A stretch of 7,004 nucleotides of DNA from Gemmatimonas phototrophica (GTDB lineage Bacteria; Gemmatimonadota; Gemmatimonadetes; Gemmatimonadales; Gemmatimonadaceae): the NCBI GenBank assembly GCA_945870175.1, contig CAMBRJ010000157.1:1-7004 (forward strand). Reading direction: 5' to 3'. Both the position numbers and the translations under genes were made by a program. Shown one piece after another: positions 1-5,727 of this stretch; the stretch's first letter is position 1, and the number at the start of each line of letters is the position of its first letter. The notes below the pieces were generated by a model, which was not told the DNA's origin, did not search any database, and saw only the letters and a list, made by a program, of their open reading frames with translations.

Positions 1-148
1 CTTGGGAGGTGGAGGCGCTCAACGCCGAACCGGCGGGGAACCCCATGAGTATGCGCTCGGATCACGCTGGCCACCACTGTTCGGCTGGACCGTCTGCGCG
101 GTGGGGTCGACGTACAACGGCGCCGCCAAAGCCGATCGCGCCCCCTCC
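1..148. other. Left-edge stretch with no supportable gene
   Basis: This stretch lies downstream of the histidine kinase stop codon. On the plus strand one frame is open from the left edge to about position 269. Its first codons (about 3-45) have coding-like composition, but it then becomes a low-quality Pro/Arg/Ser-rich translation and overlaps the kinase, so I do not call it. On the minus strand a strong Shine-Dalgarno-like GAGGAGG follows the kinase stop directly, but only a short TTG-initiated frame of about 36 codons lies behind it. An ATG at 46-44 on the minus strand could begin a gene running off the left edge; with 15 codons visible this cannot be judged. I see no clear rho-independent terminator. 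Confidence 0.4.
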
Positions 149-2449
149 TCAGCGCGCCGTAATCGCGGCGCGCACCATGTGGGCGAGTTCGGCCACCGTG
201 AATGGCTTCTGCAAGAGCTGGTGCGACAGTCCGCTTTCGGCCTCCGGCGTGAGGAAGTTCGCCGTATAGCCAGACATGTAGAGCACCTTGAGATTGGGCC
301 AGCGCGCGGCGATCGCGGTCGCCAGCTCCGTGCCGCTCATCGCATTGGGCATCACGACATCCGTGAGCACGAGATCGACTCGAGGCGCCGCCGCGATCAC
401 CCGCAACGCCTCGGCGCCATCCTGCGCGCAGAGTGTGGCGTAGCCCAGTGTCCACAGCGCGCGCAAGCACAACTGACGAACACTCGGATCATCCTCGACG
501 ACGAGAATCACGTGCTCCTGCGACGTCGGCTTCGGCAGTGAGCCAACCGCCGTCACCACGTCGGCTATCGCGGGCACACTGGTGACAGGAAAATACATCA
601 CGATCGACGTGCCCTCGCCCGGCACGGAGGTCAGGGCGAGCGAGCCACTCGACTGCTTCACGAAGCCGTATACCGTGCTGAGTCCAAGGCCCGTGCCGCG
701 ACCGATGGGCTTCGTCGTGTAGAACGGCTCCAGCGCTCGCGCGGCGACGTCGGGTGTCATGCCGACGCCGGTATCGGAGACGGTGACCGTGACATAGCGC
801 CCGGAGCCGAGGATCCCATTCCCACCCAGCGGTTCGCCCGTCGATTCGACGCTCGCGACATCGATCGACAGCGTGCCGCCCCGCGGCATCGCATCCCTCG
901 CGTTGATGGCGAGGTTGAGCATCGCGTTGTCGAACAAGCCCACATCGATCCGGATGGGTGGCAGGTCCCGCGCCACGCGGACATCGATGCGGATCGTTTC
1001 GTCGATCACGCGTCGCAGCACCGCGCTCAGATTCCCGATGATCCGCCCCCCATCGACCACCGAAGGCTGCAACGGCTGTTGCCGTGAGAAGGAGAGCAGT
1101 CGGCGGGTCAGATCGGCACCGCGTTTCGCCGCCGCCAGCGCTTCGCGCACGAACTCGGGGGATGCGGCGAACTCGGTCGGATCAGCGAGCAGCATGTCGA
1201 GATTGCCGACGATGACGGCCAGCAGATTATTGAAATCGTGCGCGACGCCGCCGGCCAGCTGGCCGATCGCTTCCATCTTCTGCGACTGGTGCAACCGCTC
1301 CTCGAGGAGGCGCCGTTCCGTGAGATCGCTGTTGGTCCCCGAGATGCGGACTGCCGCACCAGCGGCATCGCGCAGGATGAACCCGCGCGAGAGAATCCGC
1401 AGATCGCGGCCGTCCTTGTGCCGCATCCGGAGCTCGATTTCATACCTGATGGCGCCGCTGACGATCAGCCGCCCAAACTCTGCCTTGACCCGCGGCTGAT
1501 CATCCGCATGAATCAGCCGCAACCACATGCCCGCATCGGCCGGCAGTTCGCCGATCGCATAGCCGAACATCTCCCAGTAGCGCGGGCTGTAGTACGCCTC
1601 GCCCGTTTCCACATCCCAGTCCCAGATGGCATCCTTCGATCCCTCGAGCACGAGTCGCAAGCGCTCCTCCGACTTCTGCAGCGCGCGCTCCGCCTGCTTG
1701 AGGCTCGTCACGTCGGTGAAGCTGACGACGATCTCCGACACGTTGTCCGCGTCATCGAGCACGGGATGGGCATTGCCCATCAGCCACACCAGCTTCTGGT
1801 CACTGTCACGCGTCAGGCCGAGGACGATATTGCGCACGAGCGCCCGCGTCGCGACAGCACGGGAGACCGGATACTCCTCGATCGGCAGCACACTGCCGTC
1901 TTCGCGGATGAACCGCCACCGCGGATCCGTAATCAGCGCCCCCAGCGCCGTGTCATACGTCACGCCCAGCAACTCCGTCGCCTTGGCATTGGCGTACGTG
2001 AGCTGTCCGGTCGCCGAATGCACAACGATACCCGCCTGAATCAGATCGAGCAGAAGGCGGTCCTGCGCCGCGCTGGTGCCGACCGTATGCTCCGCCGTGT
2101 GCCGCGCGGTCACGTCTCGAAAGAGCGCCATCATGCGCGCGCCCGTCACGGGAGCGTCCTGCACCGGCAGCAGGATGAGATCATTCCAGAACGGCGCGCC
2201 GTTCGGTCGATGGCACAGCAGCTCTCCAGCGAACATCTGACGGGATGCGAGCGCGTATCGGACCCGGTGCACTGTGTGCGCGTCCGTGTCCGTGTCCAGA
2301 CCGAGCGCCTCCTCGAACGGCCGATCCCGGAGGTCGCTGACCGATCGACCCGACAGCACGTCGAAACGGCGGTTGGTCTCAAGCACACCGCCACCGTCGC
2401 CAAGCAGCACCGCGGCGAACGGCAGGGCGTCGAGTGACGCAACCAGCAT
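149..2449 (-). CDS. Hybrid histidine kinase with three PAS domains and a C-terminal receiver
   Basis: This is a sensor kinase that autophosphorylates on His and passes phosphate to its own receiver Asp. With the chosen start it is 766 aa. Residues are approximate. Three PAS units lie at 6-119, 130-252 and 258-384; the third has the clear PAS/PAC wording (WDWDVETGE, WLRLIHADD, DLTERR). The phosphoacceptor H-box GGVAHDFNNLL has His404. The ATPase shows an N-box (NLAINARDAM, Asn516), G1 DTGVGM (559-564) and G2 GTGLGL (585-590). The receiver spans 647-766, with the acidic pocket VVEDD, phospho-Asp697 in LTDVVMP, MSG, and Lys748 in QKPF. The HDFNNLL box with a C-terminal receiver resembles the CckA-type group. 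No membrane segment or signal peptide is visible, so it should be cytoplasmic and sense through PAS. The frame stays open upstream to an ATG at 2587 (812 aa), but those 46 residues look unlike a PAS leader and no Shine-Dalgarno precedes them. The ATG at 2449 has GGAGG 14 nt upstream, and a GTG at 2491 is also possible. No response regulator or phosphotransferase gene is adjacent. Confidence 0.93.
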   Translation of the reverse strand: MLVASLDALPFAAVLLGDGGGVLETNRRFDVLSGRSVSDLRDRPFEEALGLDTDTDAHTVHRVRYALASRQMFAGELLCHRPNGAPFWNDLILLPVQDAPVTGARMMALFRDVTARHTAEHTVGTSAAQDRLLLDLIQAGIVVHSATGQLTYANAKATELLGVTYDTALGALITDPRWRFIREDGSVLPIEEYPVSRAVATRALVRNIVLGLTRDSDQKLVWLMGNAHPVLDDADNVSEIVVSFTDVTSLKQAERALQKSEERLRLVLEGSKDAIWDWDVETGEAYYSPRYWEMFGYAIGELPADAGMWLRLIHADDQPRVKAEFGRLIVSGAIRYEIELRMRHKDGRDLRILSRGFILRDAAGAAVRISGTNSDLTERRLLEERLHQSQKMEAIGQLAGGVAHDFNNLLAVIVGNLDMLLADPTEFAASPEFVREALAAAKRGADLTRRLLSFSRQQPLQPSVVDGGRIIGNLSAVLRRVIDETIRIDVRVARDLPPIRIDVGLFDNAMLNLAINARDAMPRGGTLSIDVASVESTGEPLGGNGILGSGRYVTVTVSDTGVGMTPDVAARALEPFYTTKPIGRGTGLGLSTVYGFVKQSSGSLALTSVPGEGTSIVMYFPVTSVPAIADVVTAVGSLPKPTSQEHVILVVEDDPSVRQLCLRALWTLGYATLCAQDGAEALRVIAAAPRVDLVLTDVVMPNAMSGTELATAIAARWPNLKVLYMSGYTANFLTPEAESGLSHQLLQKPFTVAELAHMVRAAITAR

Positions 2450-2619
2450 TGATGGCGGAGAAGCCTCCGTCGACCCCAGATCAGGTATCACGCGAATCTC
2501 GTGAACAAAGACACGCTGGTCCACACGGCGTCGTGCTTTTCCGACAGTACAGGCGAATCGTTCGTCCCGCCATGGCACGTGCTCCATCGACCGCTACGGC
2601 TGAGTTCGGACCGTACGAT

Positions 2620-2643
2620 CGGCGGTGGAACGGCCGACCGCCG
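2620..2643. repeat. Inverted repeat, 7-bp arms, in the divergent spacer
   Basis: CGGCGGT (2620-2626) is mirrored by ACCGCCG (2637-2643) with a 10-base loop. It lies between the kinase and the rightward gene and has no T-tract. It could be an operator half-site pair or a chance hairpin in GC-rich DNA. Confidence 0.4.
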
Positions 2644-2646
2644 GCG

Positions 2647-2658
2647 GCGGTATACCGC
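2647..2658. repeat. Perfect 12-bp palindrome GCGGTATACCGC
   Basis: The palindrome GCGGTATACCGC is exact over 12 bp and sits 3 bp after the preceding inverted repeat, next to the AT-rich putative -10 patch. A TATA centre flanked by GC-rich arms would suit a dimeric repressor or activator site covering a promoter. No regulator can be named. Confidence 0.4.
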
Positions 2659-2715
2659 ATATTTTCTCCGTGCCGGTCGAGTTTCCGCGCCAGTTCCCTT
2701 CGCTGAGAGATCCGA

Positions 2716-4227
2716 ATGCGCCCTGCCTCGTCCGCGATGCTGTCCACGATGGTGTCGGTTGCCGTTTCCGCGCGTGTCCTTGGTGCGGCCGCGCTGATTG
2801 GCGTCGCCAAGATCGCCACGGCCATCGCCCATCCGCTCGCCGCGCAGGCCGTGTCCGTCGTGCCGGTCGTCGAAACCGGCGTGCCGTTCGACAGCGCGGG
2901 CCGCATTACCGTGCTCACGCCCACGCTGGTGACGCGACTTGGCCTCGCCGCGCCGCAGTGGCCGGTGGTGGGCCCCTTCCGCGAAGCCCGACTCTATCGC
3001 ACCGACGACCAGGCGTACGTGCTGGTCGTGCTACGCGTCGACGGCGCGATGGCGCGCTTCGCGCTCAGCGCCGATGGAGCGGCGGGGCTCACACGCGCCG
3101 TTACCACAGGCGTGGTCGCGCAGGGACGCGGCGGCGACCGTCTGATCGGGGCCGGTACGGGCGTGGTCGTGTCACAACCGGCCGGCAATACGTTCGTGCG
3201 CAACCAGACGTTCCTCGGACTCGTGGCCTACGGGCCGGCCACGGCCGCGATCCTGAGCCGGAGCAACGCGGCCGCGGCCGCCGGCGGCTACTTCCTCGCC
3301 GCCGGCACGTCGTTCTTCGTGGCCGCCAACACCATCAACGGGCGTGTCGTCACGCGCGCCCAGGCTGCCCGGGCGGCCCACGGCGGCACCCGCGGCGCAC
3401 TTGCCGGCGTCGGCATTGCGGCTATCGCCAACGCCGACGGCGGACCGGGCTGGGGCGCGCCGATTCTCGCCGGCGCCATTGGCGGCACGATCGTCGGCTT
3501 TCAACAGGCCCGCGGACTCAGCGATGGCGAAGCCGCCAGTGCTGGCTTCTTCGCCGACCTCGGCGCGCTGACGGTTATGGGCGTCGGCGGGTCGAGTGGT
3601 GCCTTCAAAGGCAAACAGACGATCGTCCCGTACGACGCGAGCAATCCGCAGTACGGCACCTACACGGACACCGACAATAGTCTGCGCACCCCAGGGAAGG
3701 CGGCGGTCGGTGCCGCCATCGGTGCCAGCATCGTCGGCTACGCAGTCGGTCCGCGCTATGCGCGTCGGGCGGCGTACAACGTGACGGCCGGCGACGTGAG
3801 CGTGGCATTCGCCAGCGCCCTCCTGGGCGGCGCGGCGACGTCGTCGCTGATCGGCGATGACGGCGATGACACGCCGAGGTACGGGGTCGCGGCGGCGGGC
3901 GTGCTCGCCGGTGCGTTCCTGGCCGATCGCGGTCTGGTGCGCAAAGCCGATCGCACGAGCGCCGATGGGACGCTCGTGCAACTCGGTGCGCTCGCGGGCG
4001 CCCTGATGGGTGGTGGTATCGCGGCGATGGCCGAGACCAATTCGCAGGGAGCACTGGCCTTTGCGAGCACCGGCGGCATTCTGGGATTGTTGGCGGCCGA
4101 CGCCATCATCAAGCCCGCCCGCGACGCCGGTCCGCTGCGTGGCATCATGCAAAGCTCGTCGCGCGCGCTGGACGGACGGGTGTTCGTGTCACTGGGTCCC
4201 GTCACGTCGGTGCGCGTGACGTTCTAA
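2716..4227 (+). CDS. Exported glycine-rich membrane-hairpin repeat protein, function unknown
   Basis: I do not recognise this 503-aa protein as a named family. The N-terminus has a hydrophobic signal segment (about 12-38) ending in LAAQA before VSVVP, a good signal peptidase I site after residue 45. Residues 46-140 form a compact domain rich in beta-type sequence (FDSAGRITVLTP, FREARLYR, AYVLVVLRVDG). From 185 onward the chain is Ala/Gly-rich and repeats one plan: a small-residue hydrophobic helix with GxxxG spacing, a polar turn carrying Ser/Thr-x-Gly/Asp, then a second helix with an LGAL/GxxxG core. Copies lie at about 185-241, 246-296, 329-385 and 389-443, with a half copy at 444-472. A hydrophilic insert (297-328) splits copies two and three. 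The last 17 residues look like a beta strand ending in Phe, as in outer-membrane proteins. The start at 2716 has GAGAGA 5 nt upstream; a later ATG at 2737 has no such site. The gene runs tail-to-tail into the YbjQ-like gene. An envelope location is inferred. Confidence 0.8.
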   Translation: MRPASSAMLSTMVSVAVSARVLGAAALIGVAKIATAIAHPLAAQAVSVVPVVETGVPFDSAGRITVLTPTLVTRLGLAAPQWPVVGPFREARLYRTDDQAYVLVVLRVDGAMARFALSADGAAGLTRAVTTGVVAQGRGGDRLIGAGTGVVVSQPAGNTFVRNQTFLGLVAYGPATAAILSRSNAAAAAGGYFLAAGTSFFVAANTINGRVVTRAQAARAAHGGTRGALAGVGIAAIANADGGPGWGAPILAGAIGGTIVGFQQARGLSDGEAASAGFFADLGALTVMGVGGSSGAFKGKQTIVPYDASNPQYGTYTDTDNSLRTPGKAAVGAAIGASIVGYAVGPRYARRAAYNVTAGDVSVAFASALLGGAATSSLIGDDGDDTPRYGVAAAGVLAGAFLADRGLVRKADRTSADGTLVQLGALAGALMGGGIAAMAETNSQGALAFASTGGILGLLAADAIIKPARDAGPLRGIMQSSSRALDGRVFVSLGPVTSVRVTF

Positions 4228-4230
4228 CGC

Positions 4231-4548
4231 TTACGTACGCTCCACCCGCACCGCCGTGCCGTAGCACAAGACTTCCGTGACGCCCTGCATCAGTTCGTTG
4301 GCGTCGTAGCGCACGCCGATCACGGCGTTGGCGCCCGCGAGATGCGCTTGATGCAGCATCGTATCGAACGCCTGCGCGCGCGTGCGCTCGGCCAGCTCGG
4401 TGAAAAGCGAAATGTTGCCGCCCATGACCGTCTGTAGCGTGGCCCCCAGTGTCCCGAAGACGGAGCGCGAGCGCACCACCACACCGCGGACGACGCCAAG
4501 CGACGCGGCGATGCGATAGCCCGGCAAATCGAACGCCGTGGTGGTCAT
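4231..4548 (-). CDS. YbjQ/UPF0145 family protein
   Basis: This is a small cytoplasmic protein of 105 aa, the usual length of the YbjQ/UPF0145 (DUF74) family. Family features visible are the N-terminal GYRIAASLGVVRGVVVRSRS strand pair, the central helix with the ERTRAQAFDTMLHQAHLAGA pattern, and the hallmark GANAVIGVRYD followed by a final strand ending YGTAVRVE. Members are ring-forming oligomers sometimes labelled heavy-metal-binding; the true role is unknown. The start at 4548 (MTTTAFDLPGYR) matches the family's N-terminus and has a weak GAGG 11 nt upstream. The frame continues upstream to an ATG at 4593 and another at 4743, but the extra residues are Pro/Thr-rich and match nothing in the family. 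Its 3' end converges on the hairpin-repeat gene with only 3 bp between stop codons, so any transcription terminators must lie inside the opposing gene. Confidence 0.85.
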   Translation of the reverse strand: MTTTAFDLPGYRIAASLGVVRGVVVRSRSVFGTLGATLQTVMGGNISLFTELAERTRAQAFDTMLHQAHLAGANAVIGVRYDANELMQGVTEVLCYGTAVRVERT

Positions 4549-4880
4549 GGCGTGCGGAACCTCAACGGCCTGCGCGGGAAGACTCGTGGACATGGGGTGG
4601 CCGGTGGGCAGAGGGGTGACGTGCGGAACCCGAGGTCGGATTGCGGGGCACGTGTGACTCCCATTCTCGTTCGGTGGAAGCGTACACGAAAGTGGTGCAA
4701 GAGCCCCGCCGGCAGCAAGCACCGTGAGGCGATGGTACCGCACGGGTACCGCACGGGTATGGCTGAGTGAAAGCGAGTGATGCGCAGCTGGAGCGCCATG
4801 TGCTCGCGGGGTAGCGTTCCGCTCGATGGGGCAAACGCGCAGTATTAAGGCGCGACGACCACCTCGAAACCTTTCAGCCT
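4549..4880. other. Non-coding spacer upstream of the YbjQ-like gene
   Basis: About 330 bp carry no convincing gene. All open frames here give Arg/Pro/His-rich translations without motifs. The stretch should contain the leftward promoter of the YbjQ-like gene and possibly a rightward one: TATTAA at 4843-4848 is a candidate -10 about 33 bp before the small secreted frame, without a recognisable -35. The most structured part is an 11-bp tandem repeat at 4734-4759. No terminator hairpin with a T-run is evident. Confidence 0.45.
4734..4759. repeat. 11-bp tandem repeat, 2.4 copies
   Basis: The unit GGTACCGCACG occurs at 4734-4744 and exactly again at 4745-4755, followed by a partial GGTA (4756-4759). 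Each full unit begins with the palindrome GGTACC, so identical sites recur close to one helical turn apart. It lies about 190 bp upstream of the YbjQ-like start and about 120 bp before the small secreted frame. It may be a tandem protein-binding site or a slippage product. Confidence 0.7.
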
Positions 4881-5054
4881 ATGGGTGCCATGTCGATACG
4901 AGGCCGCCGAGCGGACTCCGTGCGGGTGTGCTTCACGGTCGTGGCAGCCGTAGTCGTGTGCATGGCGTGCGGGCGCCAGGCGTCTGCACAGATGGCCCCG
5001 GTGCGCGTGCGCCTGCCCACGCTGCTGCTTACTCCACCCCGATCTTCCGCCTGA
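4881..5054 (+). CDS. Possible small secreted peptide or truncated exported gene (57 aa)
   Basis: The translation has a textbook export signal: a basic start (MGAMSIRGRRADSVR), a hydrophobic core (VCFTVVAAVVVCMAC) and a signal peptidase I site after residue 36 (QASA before QMAP). A second ATG at 4890 would shorten the n-region. Only about 21 residues follow the cleavage site (MAPVRVRLPTLLLTPPRSSA). Codon third positions are strongly G/C, as in real genes here. Against it, no Shine-Dalgarno is visible before either ATG, and the last 26 bp overlap the 3' end of the convergent dehydrogenase small-subunit gene. Within the core, CMAC is not a proper lipobox, so a lipoprotein is unlikely. It may be a genuine small peptide, the remnant of a longer exported protein that lost its body, or chance. 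I do not assign a function. Confidence 0.35.
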   Translation: MGAMSIRGRRADSVRVCFTVVAAVVVCMACGRQASAQMAPVRVRLPTLLLTPPRSSA

Positions 5055-5727
5055 TCTCGGCGTTTGGTCCTTCGAACTTGGTCATCGTCACGTTGCCGAT
5101 GTAGCCCAGGTCTTTCCATCCTTGCGGCGTAGTGTAAAACGCCGTCGCGGTCTGATCGCGAATCGTGTCGAAGAACTGCGCCGCGAACTGATGCTCCGGC
5201 TTGGCCTTCGGCAGATAGCAGATGTCGTCGCAGATGGCCGTACGTTGCGCGTCCGTCGCCAAGTGGAATCGCTTGCCGAAGCGCGTGTTTGATTCACGAT
5301 CGAGCCACGCCAGTCCGCCGCGCACGCGCACCAGCGAGGCGTCACCGCCGGGCCGGCTGGCCCATTCGTTGATGTACGCCGGCGCGCCCACCGCGGATGC
5401 GGCCGGACTCTTCGCATCGGCCGGGATGATCATGTCGCACAATGCGCTGAGCGTGGCGAGCTCGCGCCCCTGCAGCTTGTTCGACCAGTCGGCCTTCGCC
5501 ACTTGCAACACCGGATCACTGGGCGTGCCGCGCGGGCCTTTGCGCTTGGCTTGGCTCGCTTCGTCGAGCATCGGCAGCGGAGCCCGCGGCGTGGCGGCAA
5601 CGGGTGCGGCCGCCGCCGGCTCGGGCAGCATGGGCACCATCGCCGCGGCGGCCATCGCCTTCAGCGCGTCGCGTCGGGCAATGCCGTTTGTGATGGGCTT
5701 CGCGTCGTCGTGCATGTCGTCGCGCAT
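5029..5727 (-). CDS. Gluconate 2-dehydrogenase subunit 3-like small subunit of a GMC dehydrogenase, Tat-exported
   Basis: This is the 232-aa accessory subunit of the flavoprotein encoded just upstream. In this family (gluconate 2-dehydrogenase subunit 3, also seen with glycoside 3-dehydrogenases) it has no cofactor motif of its own. It assists folding and carries the large subunit through the Tat system. The N-terminus shows a twin-arginine signal, IARRDALKAMAAAAM (Arg18-Arg19), with a hydrophobic stretch to about residue 48 (AAAAPVAA). The folded part begins near 85 (QGRELATLSALCDMIIPAD), the typical family opening, followed by PAYINEWA, GLAWLDRESNTRFGKRF and a C-terminal FFDTIRDQTATAFYTTPQGWKDLGYIG stretch that is strongly characteristic. 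The ATG at 5727 shares its A with the stop of the upstream gene (TGATG), and GGGGGA lies 7 nt before it, indicating translational coupling. The frame is open far upstream inside the dehydrogenase gene, but that extension is Arg/His-rich shadow sequence. No CxxCH haem motif is present. Confidence 0.9.
   Translation of the reverse strand: MRDDMHDDAKPITNGIARRDALKAMAAAAMVPMLPEPAAAAPVAATPRAPLPMLDEASQAKRKGPRGTPSDPVLQVAKADWSNKLQGRELATLSALCDMIIPADAKSPAASAVGAPAYINEWASRPGGDASLVRVRGGLAWLDRESNTRFGKRFHLATDAQRTAICDDICYLPKAKPEHQFAAQFFDTIRDQTATAFYTTPQGWKDLGYIGNVTMTKFEGPNAEIRRKIGVE

Larger units (their letters stand above)
2450..2715. promoter_or_regulatory. Divergent intergenic region driving the kinase and the hairpin-repeat protein
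   Basis: This spacer separates two outward-facing genes, so it must hold both promoters unless the kinase starts further upstream at 2587. A locally AT-richer patch (2651-2665) stands out from the GC-rich surroundings. CATATT at 2658-2663 could serve as a -10 element for the rightward gene, but no convincing -35 lies 17 bp upstream. Two inverted repeats flank this patch on its left and are listed separately. Just before the rightward start, GAGAGA (2705-2710) sits 5 nt from the ATG and is a plausible weak ribosome binding site. Exact promoter positions cannot be fixed from sequence alone. Confidence 0.45.

Noticed and set aside
46..151. Short minus-strand TTG-initiated frame after a GAGGAGG just past the kinase stop
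   Set aside because: It is only about 36 codons, with a rare start, long spacing and no recognisable features. The purine run alone is weak support.
1238..2437. 400-codon plus-strand open frame antisense to the histidine kinase
   Set aside because: It is Arg/His/Gln-rich with no motifs and lies wholly within a well-supported gene. High-GC codon bias commonly keeps such antisense frames open.
2450..2587. 46-codon N-terminal extension of the histidine kinase
   Set aside because: There is no Shine-Dalgarno before the ATG at 2587 and the residues do not resemble a PAS leader. Kept as an alternative start, not adopted.
2625..3680. 351-codon plus-strand open frame overlapping the start of the hairpin-repeat gene
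   Set aside because: The translation is extremely Arg-rich and is an out-of-frame reading of the better-supported gene at 2716-4227.
3172..4152. 326-codon minus-strand open frame opposite the hairpin-repeat protein
   Set aside because: The translation is Arg/Gly/His-rich low-complexity sequence, whereas the plus strand has a signal peptide, ordered repeats and a plausible ribosome binding site.
4549..4743. N-terminal extension of the YbjQ-like protein with a lipoprotein-like start
   Set aside because: ALAPLSC resembles a lipobox only loosely (Pro at -3), the extension is Pro/Thr-rich, and the family normally starts close to the ATG at 4548.
4795..4840. Possible tRNA-like or hairpin structure around GGAGCGCC and GTTCCGCTC
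   Set aside because: No cloverleaf can be formed: there is no matching acceptor stem, anticodon arm or proper T-arm. The short pairings are expected in GC-rich DNA.
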